Below the pieces are notes generated by a model. The model was not told the origin of the DNA. It was given only the letters and a program-made list of their open reading frames with translations, and did no database searches. A stretch of DNA of 64,000 nt from VRUE01 sp963703175 (GTDB lineage: Bacteria > Actinomycetota > Thermoleophilia > Solirubrobacterales > 70-9): the NCBI GenBank assembly GCA_963703175.1, contig OY969794.1:2480001-2544000 (forward strand), written 5' to 3'. Position numbers and translations under genes: made by a program. This document shows positions 33,531 to 41,241 of this stretch, one piece after another. Numbering within the stretch: position 1 is the stretch's first letter; the number at the start of each line of letters is the position of its first letter.

Positions 33531-33590
33531 GCACGTCAATCGCCACGGACTCGAATATCCGGTTGCCACCGCGTCGATTGACGCACTCAC
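33527..33590 (+). repeat. 16-bp inverted repeat between def and fmt
   Basis: The arms 33527-33542 and 33575-33590 pair at 14 of 16 positions around a 32-nt loop. The left arm includes the def stop and the right arm ends 10 bp before the fmt start. Confidence 0.65.
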
Positions 33591-33600
33591 AGTGCGACGT

Positions 33601-34506
33601 GTGAGGACCGTCTACCTCGGCACCTCGGAGTTCGCCGCGGCGGTGCTGCGCCGTCTGGCGGAGTCGCGCCATCGGCCGCTGCTGGTCGTTTCCCCGCCCG
33701 ATCGGCCGAAGGGGCGTGGACGCCGCAGCGGTTCGCCGCCAACTGCCGTGCTCGCCGCCGAGCTTGGAATCGAGCTGTTGCAGGCCGAGAACGTGAACGC
33801 GGAGGCGGCGCTTGAGCGGATTCGCGCTGTGCGGCCTGAGGCGCTGGCCGTCTGTGCCTTTGGTCAGATCATCCGCGAGCCGTTGCTCTCTGAGTGGCCG
33901 CTGCTCAATATCCATCCCTCGCTGCTGCCCCGCTGGCGCGGCGCCGCGCCAATCGAGCGGGCGATTATGGCGGGCGATGCGCGTACCGGGGTCAGCGTGA
34001 TGCAGCTCACCGCCGGGTTGGACGCCGGGCCGGTCGCCCTGCGCGAGGAGTTGCCGATTGGCTCCGAGGATGACTTCGAGAGCCTCTCAGGCAAGCTCTC
34101 GACCCTCGGTGGCGAGATGCTGGTGGAAGCGTTTGATCTGCAGGAGCGCGGTGAGCTCCGCTTCGAGGCACAAGACGATGGGGAGACAACCTACGCCGAG
34201 AAGATCGATGCCGCCGAACGGCGCCTCGACCCCGGCAGGCCGGCAACCGAGCTGGCGCGTACCGTCCGCGCGCTTACCCCGCACGTCGGTGCCTACCTCG
34301 AGGCCGGCGAGGGAAACCGGCTTGGGGTGAGGCGGGCGCGAGCGGTCGACGTCAGCGTCAGGCAGGGCGAATTGAAGGCCGAGTGGGGGGCATTGCTGCT
34401 CGGCTGTGGCCGCGGCGCACTGCGGCTTGAGGTCGTGCAGCCAGCGGGGGGCAAGCCGATGGCGGCCGATGCCTATCTGCGCGGCCACCCCGTGCCCGTA
34501 CTTTGA
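33601..34506 (+). CDS. fmt: Methionyl-tRNA formyltransferase
   Basis: Fmt formylates initiator Met-tRNA with 10-formyl-THF. The 301-aa enzyme has RTVYLGTSEFAAAVLRRLA, the formyl-transfer motif LLNIHPSLLPRWRGAAPIERAI, the active-site GVSVMQLTAGLDAGPV and a C-terminal OB-type domain (KIDAAERRLDPGRPA). The GTG at 33601 is chosen because the family start (MRTVYLGT) is there; a longer frame to 33451 would cross the palindrome. No clear -10 or Shine-Dalgarno was found, so it may be read with def. The stop overlaps rsmB. Confidence 0.95.
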   Translation: MRTVYLGTSEFAAAVLRRLAESRHRPLLVVSPPDRPKGRGRRSGSPPTAVLAAELGIELLQAENVNAEAALERIRAVRPEALAVCAFGQIIREPLLSEWPLLNIHPSLLPRWRGAAPIERAIMAGDARTGVSVMQLTAGLDAGPVALREELPIGSEDDFESLSGKLSTLGGEMLVEAFDLQERGELRFEAQDDGETTYAEKIDAAERRLDPGRPATELARTVRALTPHVGAYLEAGEGNRLGVRRARAVDVSVRQGELKAEWGALLLGCGRGALRLEVVQPAGGKPMAADAYLRGHPVPVL

Positions 34507-35873
34507 TCACTCCGGCCCGCACCCTCGCCTTCGAGACGATCCGGGCGACTTTCGAGCAGGACGCCCACACCGAGCGTACCTTCCGCGAAGCCGCCGATCG
34601 CAGCGAGCTGCCGAGCCGTGAGCGAGCCCAAGCGCAGCGGCTCGCTTTCGGTGCGGTGCAACGCCGTGGCACCACCGACGCGGTGGTCGAGCAGCTCGCC
34701 GAACGTTCGATCCGTCTGCTCGACCCGCCGGTGATCGCAGCCCTTCGCCTCGGCCTCTATGAGCTGCTCTTCGCCGACGCCACGCCGGACCACGCCGCCG
34801 TCGATCAGGCGGTCGAGTTGGTCAAGGGATCCGGTGCGGCTCACGCCTCCGGGCTCGTCAATGCCGTCCTGCGCCGCGCTGGGCGCGAACGCGACCGCCT
34901 CGTCGCTTCGTTGCTCGAGGACGATTCAACAGCGGAGAGCGCCGCGATTGCGCATTCCGCGCCGCTCTGGCTGGCGCAGATGTGGTGGGGGGAGTTGGGT
35001 GCCGAGGAGACTCGTGCGCTGCTCGCCGCCTGCAACCGGCCGGCCGAGCTGGCGCTGCGGGTAAACACGCTACGCGGCGACCGCGAGACGGTGCTGGCCT
35101 CCATGCGCGGCGCCGGGGTCGAGGCCCGCGCCGCGGAGGGGCGATGGCCACTGGCGCCGCCGGAGTCAGTTGTGGTCGAAGGGCGAATCGGGGATACGGT
35201 CCCCGGCCTGATCGCTGCCGGCGAGCTGACGCCGCAGAGTCGAGGTTCGGCTGCCGTGGTCGAGGTGCTCGACCCTCAGCCTGACGAGCACGTACTCGAC
35301 CTCTGCGCCGGCCCCGGGATCAAGACCGCCCAGATCGCCACCCGCATGGGTGACCGTGGCGAGGTGATCTCGGTCGAGCAGGACTCCGAGCGGGCGGCGG
35401 AAGTCGCTGCGCAGGCGCGTCGCCTTGGTCTGCGCAGCGTCACCGTTGCTGAGGTCGATGCGGCGGCGCCGGGAATGGCGCCGGGCTTTGACCGAGTGCT
35501 GGTCGATCCGCCTTGTTCAGATCTCGGCGCGCTGGCATCGCGGCCCGATGCCCGCTGGCGTAAATCGCCGAAGGCGATTGCACGCCTCGCCGAGCTCCAG
35601 GCGGGGATCTTGCTGCGAGGCCTGGAAGCACTGCGTCCCGGCGGCACGCTCGTCTACTCGACTTGCACGATTTCCCGCCGCGAGGGCGAGGATCAGGTCA
35701 CCGCGCTGGAGAGGCGGGCGTCGCTGGGCGAGGCGCCATCGTTTTCTGTTGACGAGCTTGGTGATCTGGCACCGGACTTCGCTTCCCAGCACGATTCGCG
35801 CTTTCTCCAGCTCCGCCCGGACCGCGATCGCACCACCGGTTTCTTCGTCTGCCGCTTGAGAAAGGATGAGTGA
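34503..35873 (+). CDS. rsmB: 16S rRNA (cytosine-967-C5)-methyltransferase
   Basis: RsmB (456 aa) has an N-terminal NusB-like RNA-binding domain (LRLGLYELLFADATPDHAAV, VNAVLRR) and a C-terminal SAM-dependent Rossmann domain with LDLCAGPGIKTAQIA, the catalytic-cysteine motif DPPCSDLGALASRPDARW and YSTCTISRREGED carrying the second cysteine. It starts at TTG 34503, sharing TTGA with the fmt stop; def-fmt-rsmB is a widespread order. Confidence 0.95.
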   Translation: MITPARTLAFETIRATFEQDAHTERTFREAADRSELPSRERAQAQRLAFGAVQRRGTTDAVVEQLAERSIRLLDPPVIAALRLGLYELLFADATPDHAAVDQAVELVKGSGAAHASGLVNAVLRRAGRERDRLVASLLEDDSTAESAAIAHSAPLWLAQMWWGELGAEETRALLAACNRPAELALRVNTLRGDRETVLASMRGAGVEARAAEGRWPLAPPESVVVEGRIGDTVPGLIAAGELTPQSRGSAAVVEVLDPQPDEHVLDLCAGPGIKTAQIATRMGDRGEVISVEQDSERAAEVAAQARRLGLRSVTVAEVDAAAPGMAPGFDRVLVDPPCSDLGALASRPDARWRKSPKAIARLAELQAGILLRGLEALRPGGTLVYSTCTISRREGEDQVTALERRASLGEAPSFSVDELGDLAPDFASQHDSRFLQLRPDRDRTTGFFVCRLRKDE

Positions 35874-36086
35874 GTGCTCAAGCGCGCCAAATGCCCGAGT
35901 TGCAGCGAGCCGTGGCTGCGTCCGACCCAGCTGCCCGGACGCTTTCGCTGCGTGTACTGTCTGCACCGCTTCGAGCTGGTCTCGCAGTGTCCAAACTGCG
36001 GCGAGCACCAGACCATCGCCCGGATGAGCACCACCGAGGACATGACCTGCCAGACCTGTGGCGACTCAATGCTGAGACCCATATGA
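35874..36086 (+). CDS. Small zinc-ribbon protein
   Basis: The 70-aa product carries four CxxC pairs (CPSC, CVYC, CPNC, CQTC), enough for two zinc ribbons. The GTG start is directly adjacent to the rsmB stop, so co-translation is likely. No further homology is recognised; RNA or protein binding in a translation-related operon is a guess from context only. Confidence 0.8.
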   Translation: MLKRAKCPSCSEPWLRPTQLPGRFRCVYCLHRFELVSQCPNCGEHQTIARMSTTEDMTCQTCGDSMLRPI

Positions 36087-36101
36087 CCCGAAGACTGCAC
36101 C

Positions 36102-36788
36102 ATGTCTGAGCGGATGGCGGAGCTCCTGGGGGAGCGTCGAGTCGCGCCCTCGATCCTCTCGGCCGACTTCTCGAAGCTCGGTTCGCAGGTCGACGAGGTG
36201 ATCGCTGCCGGGGCGCGGGTGATCCATGTCGACGTGATGGACGGGCATTTCGTCCCGCCGATCACGATCGGCCCACTCGTCGCGGCTTCGATCGCCGATC
36301 GAGTTCACGCCGCTGGTGGCGCGATCGACGTCCACCTGATGATCGAGGCGCCCGAGCGTCACATCGAGGCCTTTGTCGCAGCCGGCGCCGACTCGATCAC
36401 CTTTCACGCCGAGGCGACCCCGCACGCCAATCGCACTCTGGCCGCGATCCGCGAGCTTGGCTGCCTGGCTGGGATCGCGATCAATCCCGGCACGCCGGTT
36501 GAGGCACTCGCCGAACTGCGCGGCCACGCCGATATCGCCCTCTGCATGACCGTCAACCCCGGCTGGGGCGGTCAATCATTCATTGACGGCTCCAACGACA
36601 AGGTTTCGCGCCTTGCCGCCGTGATCGGTGACGCGAAGATCGAGGTCGACGGCGGAATCGACGCCGGCACCGCCGGCCCGATCGCGGAGGCCGGAGCCTC
36701 GTTGTTCGTGGCTGGATCAGCGGTGTTCGGAGCAGACGATCCCGCTGCCGCCTACACCGAGATCGTTTCTTCTGCAAATGCAGTTTGA
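36102..36788 (+). CDS. rpe: Ribulose-phosphate 3-epimerase
   Basis: Rpe interconverts ribulose-5-P and xylulose-5-P in the pentose phosphate pathway. The 228-aa TIM barrel has VAPSILSADFSKLGSQV, HVDVMDGHFVPPITIGP, HLMIEAPERHIEAF, MTVNPGWGGQSF and VDGGIDAGTAG, covering the metal and phosphate ligands. It ends the def-fmt-rsmB-rpe block and converges with the antiporter gene. Confidence 0.96.
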   Translation: MSERMAELLGERRVAPSILSADFSKLGSQVDEVIAAGARVIHVDVMDGHFVPPITIGPLVAASIADRVHAAGGAIDVHLMIEAPERHIEAFVAAGADSITFHAEATPHANRTLAAIRELGCLAGIAINPGTPVEALAELRGHADIALCMTVNPGWGGQSFIDGSNDKVSRLAAVIGDAKIEVDGGIDAGTAGPIAEAGASLFVAGSAVFGADDPAAAYTEIVSSANAV

Positions 36789-36807
36789 AGCCCGAGATGC
36801 GCTGGTA

Positions 36808-38604
36808 TCAGCCCCTCGCTATGAGTGCACCAATGGCCTCCTGCCACCAGGCTCTCTCTGAAGGATCGTCGCCGCAGCGCCCCGCGCGGCGCTCGCACCA
36901 ACGGGCCAGGGCCTGGCGGCCGCCAAGCGCGACTACCGTCTCGGTCGTAACTGCATAGCGACCGTCGGCGAGCGCCGTCAGGGCGCTGCCCCGGTCACGG
37001 CGGCTACGCAAGATCGCGATCACGGCTACGCCGTCGACCTCCCGCGGTGCCGAGGGATCCTCGATATCACCACCCGGGCGCACGGTGAAGACCTGTGAGG
37101 CGCCACGGGGAGCCAGGGTCGGCGGCGGCGGTGTACCGACCGGCCCTTTGTGCCATTGCCGGGTCAGCTCCTCGACTTCCTCGCGCCGCTCGCTGCGGAC
37201 GAGGATGTGCAACTCGTCGCCCTCGCGAACTTCGGTTGAGCCACGCGGGGGGAGCGCCCTGCCGTCGCGGACAATCACGTTGAGCAGGGCATCGCGCGGC
37301 AGGCCGAGTTCGCGCACGAGGTGCCCGGCCGCCGCGGCGCCAGGGCGCAGTCGGTAGGAGACGACATCCCCTCCCATGCGGCGGATGCGCCCGGACTCGA
37401 GCAGGCGCCGCGGTAGGGCCGGCTCGTCCGTGGTCAGGCCGAGTCGTTTGGCTAGTGGCTCGAAGCTCGCGCCTTGGACCAGGGTCGAGGTGACGACGAC
37501 GAAGAAGACGATCGAGAACAGCTCCTGTCCGGCGCCGACGCCGGCTACGACCGGAAAGGTGGCGAGCCAGATCGGGGTGGCGCCGCGCAAACCCGCCCAG
37601 CCGAGCATCGCTCGCTCGCGCAGATTGAGTGGCGAGAACAGCGTCGCGACGTAGGCGGCGAGTGGGCGGGCAACCAGGATCAGTGCCGCGGACAGCGCCA
37701 GGCCTTCGAAGGCGACGTCGCCGAGCGTGCTGGGGAAGACCAGTAGGCCGAGCAGGATGAAGAGGCCGATCTGGGCGACCCAGCCGACCCCCTCGTGGAA
37801 GGCGACCACCGTGCGCCGCGCCGGGATGCTGCTTGAGCCGAGGGCGAGCGCGGTCAAGTAGGTGGCAAGCAGGCCGGAGCCATGGGCAACCTCGGCCAGG
37901 CCGTAGGCAAGGCCGGCGATCGCGATCGTTGCCACCGGGTAGATCCCGTCGGTCGGCAGACGAACCCGGTTGAGTGCCGAGACAGAGAGGCGTCCGATCG
38001 CCAGGCCGATCGCTGCGCCCAGCGCCAGTTTGAGCGCCAGCAGGCCGGCCATGTCGGTGAACCCGTAGCCGGGCTTCTGAATCCATTCGATGAAGCCGAT
38101 CACCAGCAACAGCGCCACCGGGTCGTTCATCCCGGACTCGCCCTCCAGCGAGCGGGCCAGGCGCTTCTCCAGTTTTGAGCGGCGCAGGACGGCGAAGATT
38201 GCGGCTGAGTCGGTGGCTGCTACAGCCGCGCCGACGAGCATCCCTTCGAGGGTGCTGAGGCCGAAGATCCACTTCGCGGCGACGCCTGCAAGGCCGGCGG
38301 TGACAGCCGTCCCGATCGTCGCCAGCGATGCCGCCGTTCCCAACACCGGCCGGATCTCCGACCAGCCCGCGGTCAGCCCACCCTCGAAGAGGATCAGCAC
38401 CAGCGCGATCGTCCCCAGCGTGCGGGCCAGCTCGGTGTCGTTGAACTCGATCCCGCCGATCCCCTCCGAGCCCGCCAGCATCCCGAGCCCGAGAAACAAC
38501 AGCAAGCCCGGTATGCGTACCCGGTCGGCCAGCAGCGCCCCGAGGATCCCCGCCGCGAGCAGGGCGCCGGCGATCAGGATCAGCTCGGCGTCGTGTCCAC
38601 CCAT
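36808..38604 (-). CDS. K+/H+ (CPA1) antiporter with C-terminal RCK_C domain
   Basis: The 598-aa protein starts with about 12 to 13 transmembrane helices of the Na+/H+ exchanger fold (LLADRVRIPGLLLFLGLGML, EGGLTAGW, AAVAATDSAAIFAVLRRSKL, GESGMNDPVALLLVIG). A cytoplasmic TrkA-C/RCK_C domain follows (about residues 400-490, with LGLPRDALLNVIVRDGRAL and VREGDELHILV), and then about 100 residues resembling the end of NhaP2/CvrA-type potassium/proton antiporters. Ion choice is inferred from the RCK_C domain. A TAGGGT box lies 6 nt before the ATG. Confidence 0.9.
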   Translation of the reverse strand: MGGHDAELILIAGALLAAGILGALLADRVRIPGLLLFLGLGMLAGSEGIGGIEFNDTELARTLGTIALVLILFEGGLTAGWSEIRPVLGTAASLATIGTAVTAGLAGVAAKWIFGLSTLEGMLVGAAVAATDSAAIFAVLRRSKLEKRLARSLEGESGMNDPVALLLVIGFIEWIQKPGYGFTDMAGLLALKLALGAAIGLAIGRLSVSALNRVRLPTDGIYPVATIAIAGLAYGLAEVAHGSGLLATYLTALALGSSSIPARRTVVAFHEGVGWVAQIGLFILLGLLVFPSTLGDVAFEGLALSAALILVARPLAAYVATLFSPLNLRERAMLGWAGLRGATPIWLATFPVVAGVGAGQELFSIVFFVVVTSTLVQGASFEPLAKRLGLTTDEPALPRRLLESGRIRRMGGDVVSYRLRPGAAAAGHLVRELGLPRDALLNVIVRDGRALPPRGSTEVREGDELHILVRSERREEVEELTRQWHKGPVGTPPPPTLAPRGASQVFTVRPGGDIEDPSAPREVDGVAVIAILRSRRDRGSALTALADGRYAVTTETVVALGGRQALARWCERRAGRCGDDPSERAWWQEAIGALIARG

Positions 38605-38610
38605 CGACGG

Positions 38611-38616
38611 ACCCTA
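38611..38616 (-). promoter_or_regulatory. -10 box of the antiporter gene (leaderless type)
   Basis: On the minus strand TAGGGT lies 6 nt before the ATG at 38604. Confidence 0.55.
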
Positions 38617-38624
38617 AACAACCA

Positions 38625-40040
38625 TCAGACAGGCTCGTCGATCGCCGCTAGTCGGGCCTCCAGCTCCTCTGGCGAGCCCGGCGCCGGCACGTCCTCCGCC
38701 CGCTCGTGCGGGCGGCTGTAGACGTAGTAGAGGAGCGAGAAGAGGAGCCCCGCCGCGAGCACGAAGCCGATCTCGACCCGGCGGAACTCGTTGCTGACGA
38801 TGGGGACGAAGTTCCAGCCGATGAAAAGCGCAGCGCAGCTGATCCAGCGGGCGGCGGCGCGGCGCACCTGGCCCTGGGCGATACAGGCCTGGTTGACCGT
38901 CACGGAGCAGAGGTAGAGGCCCATGCCGATCGTGACCAGCAGCAGCCCCGCGCGGTCGTAGGTGAACTTGTTGCTGAAGGCGATCTGCATCGCCTTGGGG
39001 CCAACGAGCGCCATGAAGATAAAGGCCAGCGCGGTGAAGGCCGCGAGCCCGAGCAGGACAATGCGCACGGTGCGGTGGAATTCACGCCCGCTCTCCTCGG
39101 TGTTGCTTGCGTGCAGGGTGGTGAGGTGGGGGAGGATGCTCGTCGAGACTGACTGGAAGAGCTGCAGCGGCGCCCGGGCGATCATCAGCACGTTGAAAAT
39201 GAAGCCCGCCGCCGCGGCGCCTTGCAACCCGCGGACGATCAGCGGGCCGGCGTTGAGGAATGCCTGTTCGCTGAACATGATTACCAGCACTCCTGCGGCA
39301 AAGCCGCCGCCATGAGCGAAGGAGAACTCCTCTTCTTTTGACGTCTCTTTCGCTGCTCGTTCGGATGGGGCGGCTTTTTTGGCGCGCCGGGCGAATGCGA
39401 ACGGCACGACCATCAACGAGAGCGCGGGCGCGGCGGTGATGCCGATCGCCACCGCCGATTGGCCGCTAAGCACGCCGATCGCGACCATCACGGCGAAGAT
39501 CGTGCGGAAGCAAGATTCCGAGAGGATCAGCGCGACAAAGAGGCCAAAGCGTTGACTGCCAGCGAGGAAGCCGCGGGCGAAGTAGCTCGCCGCGTAAAAC
39601 AGGACGGCGGAGAAGAAGACCCAGTAGAGCGCTTCGTTGCCCTCCAGCAGATCGTTCTGGATCGGCCCTCGCAGGGCCAGCGCGGCAACGGCGAAGAAGA
39701 GCGAGAGGCCGAGCTGGATCGTCGAGGCGACCCGCATTGGCTCGCTGATCGCCTCCCCCTTCGTGCGGCGTTCAGAGATGTGGCGGGAGAGCAGCTGTTC
39801 GACAGGCCTGTAGAGGGTCGAGATGGTGATGAACACCGCCGACCAGAGCACCGTGATCTGGCCGTAGTCGGGCTTGGAGAGGACGTGCGAGGCGATCAGG
39901 AAGTAGGCGTAGGTGATCAGGCCGGTAAGGCCGACGCCGATTGCGAGAAAGCTCGCAAGGCGGCCGTAGTCGGCGGTGGCGGAGCCGCCCGCGGGTGCAG
40001 CCCCGGCTTTGGCGCCGGGGAGTTTCTCGCGCAAGCCCAT
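38625..40040 (-). CDS. Oligosaccharide flippase (MOP/Wzx-like) membrane protein
   Basis: The 471-aa protein has about 12 to 14 hydrophobic helices arranged like polysaccharide transporters (LASFLAIGVGLTGLITYAYF at the start, YGQITVLWSAVF, then repeated helix pairs). Flippases of this type move lipid-linked sugars across the membrane. The start overlaps the stop of the upstream glycosyltransferase by one base, so the two probably act together. The N-terminal 25 residues are Ala/Gly-rich and likely cytoplasmic. Substrate unknown. Confidence 0.85.
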   Translation of the reverse strand: MGLREKLPGAKAGAAPAGGSATADYGRLASFLAIGVGLTGLITYAYFLIASHVLSKPDYGQITVLWSAVFITISTLYRPVEQLLSRHISERRTKGEAISEPMRVASTIQLGLSLFFAVAALALRGPIQNDLLEGNEALYWVFFSAVLFYAASYFARGFLAGSQRFGLFVALILSESCFRTIFAVMVAIGVLSGQSAVAIGITAAPALSLMVVPFAFARRAKKAAPSERAAKETSKEEEFSFAHGGGFAAGVLVIMFSEQAFLNAGPLIVRGLQGAAAAGFIFNVLMIARAPLQLFQSVSTSILPHLTTLHASNTEESGREFHRTVRIVLLGLAAFTALAFIFMALVGPKAMQIAFSNKFTYDRAGLLLVTIGMGLYLCSVTVNQACIAQGQVRRAAARWISCAALFIGWNFVPIVSNEFRRVEIGFVLAAGLLFSLLYYVYSRPHERAEDVPAPGSPEELEARLAAIDEPV

Positions 40041-41026
40041 TAGCGCTTCGGCGCGCCGCGCTCGTAGTGGGACGGCTCAACCCCGAGCGAGAGCTCGACC
40101 CGCCGTACTCGCTCGAAGACCCGCTGGGTCATCACTCGCTGGCCGGCGAGCAGGTCGCCGATCACGCCCAGCGCCAGTAGCTGTAAGGAGGCGATGAAGA
40201 GCACCGCGCCGAGGATCAGCGACTGGATGTGGCCGCTCGAGTCGCCGTTGAAGATCCAGTCGATCAGGAAGGGCATCCAGGCTGCGAGGGCGAGGATGCC
40301 GACCACCACGCTGGCGCTGGCAAAGACGCGCAGCGGCTCGTAGCGGGCGTAGATACGCAGGATCGAGAGCCCGTTGCGGCGTACGTAGGCACCGGTCGAG
40401 TCGAAGAGGCGCGACTCGCGCGTCTGCGGGTTGGTCGCGACCGCGACCCCCTCGACCGCGACCAGCATCTTGCCCGCCTGGATCAGGCTCTCCAGCGTGT
40501 AGGTGAAGTTGTCGGTGACGAGCAGTCCCAGCGCGGCCTCGCGGTTGTAGGCGCGGAAACCGGAGGTCGTATCGGCGATTGCGGTGTCCGAGAGCCGGCG
40601 CACGACCCAGCTGCCGACCCGCTGCAGCGTCTTCTTCGGCCCGGAGAAGTGCTCGATCGTGGTGACGCGACGGTCGCCGACGACCATGTCGGCATCGCCG
40701 GCGAGGATCGGCGCCAGAAGCTTCGGCACATCGGCGCCGCTGTATTGGTTGTCGGCGTCCGTATTGACGATTACGTCGGCGCCGAGCTTGAGGCAGGCGT
40801 CGAGGCCGGCCTGGAATGCGGCGGCGAGACCGCGATTGTTGGTCAGGCGGACGATGTGCTCGACCCCGCACTCGCGAGCGACCTCGACCGTGCGATCGGT
40901 CGAGCCGTCGTCGACAACCAGCAGCTCAACCTCGTCGATGCCCTCGATCGAGCGCGGCAGGGCCGCGATCGTCTCCGGCAGCGTCGCTTCCTCGTTGAGG
41001 CAGGGGATTTGGATGATCAGCTTCAT
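40040..41026 (-). CDS. Family 2 glycosyltransferase (polyprenyl-phosphate sugar synthase-like)
   Basis: The 328-aa protein has an N-terminal GT-A domain with IQIPCLNEEATLPETIAALP, LLVVDDGSTDRTVEVA, NRGLAAAFQAGLDACLKLGADVIV in pieces, the DxD-type NTDADNQY, and DTTSGFRAYNREAA. Two C-terminal transmembrane helices (about residues 235-300) anchor it, as in DPMS/ArnC-like enzymes. It probably loads a sugar onto a lipid carrier for the flippase gene that follows. A TACCCT (complement of 41040-41045) 13 nt upstream of the ATG is a possible -10. Confidence 0.9.
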   Translation of the reverse strand: MKLIIQIPCLNEEATLPETIAALPRSIEGIDEVELLVVDDGSTDRTVEVARECGVEHIVRLTNNRGLAAAFQAGLDACLKLGADVIVNTDADNQYSGADVPKLLAPILAGDADMVVGDRRVTTIEHFSGPKKTLQRVGSWVVRRLSDTAIADTTSGFRAYNREAALGLLVTDNFTYTLESLIQAGKMLVAVEGVAVATNPQTRESRLFDSTGAYVRRNGLSILRIYARYEPLRVFASASVVVGILALAAWMPFLIDWIFNGDSSGHIQSLILGAVLFIASLQLLALGVIGDLLAGQRVMTQRVFERVRRVELSLGVEPSHYERGAPKR

Positions 41027-41073
41027 CGTTTGGCCGGTCAGGGTATCCGTGAGGGCGGCGAAGGTGGTTGAGG

Positions 41074-41192
41074 GGGAGGATGGGGTGTCCCTTCGTTTGC
41101 TGGGTTTTTCGCCCGCGACTCACTCAGCCGTCCGAGATTGCGGGCGGGGCGAAAAACGGGACGCCGCGCACTTCGGGACACCCCATCCTCCC
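41074..41192 (+). repeat. Nested intergenic palindrome between the GT2 gene and ribD
   Basis: The outer arms 41074-41091 and 41175-41192 are perfect 18-bp reverse complements. An inner stem pairs GTTTTTCGC (41104-41112) with 41149-41157, and adjacent CCGC/GCGG bases extend it around a small insertion. The right-hand part GCGCACTTCGGG followed by ACACCCC echoes the same region of the palindromes at 5625 and 18319. It lies in a divergent spacer. Confidence 0.85.
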
Positions 41193-41216
41193 TTCATGGC
41201 ACATACAAGGAGTATC

Positions 41217-41234
41217 ATTGACTGACCAGTCAAT
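41217..41234 (+). promoter_or_regulatory. TetR-type operator-like palindrome upstream of ribD
   Basis: ATTGACTGACCAGTCAAT is two perfect 8-bp half sites separated by two bases, the form of many TetR-family operators. It overlaps the downstream side of a TATCAT (41213-41218) that could be a -10 box. No TetR gene is in the window. Confidence 0.5.
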
Positions 41235-41241
41235 CAGTCCC

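Noticed and set aside
41196..41225. Nine-codon frame upstream of ribD as a leader peptide
   Set aside because: No run of regulatory codons and no attenuator pair; noted only as part of the leader.
41027..41241. FMN riboswitch upstream of ribD, expected for rib operons
   Set aside because: The space is occupied by the nested palindrome and an operator-like site; none of the conserved RFN sequence blocks is seen.
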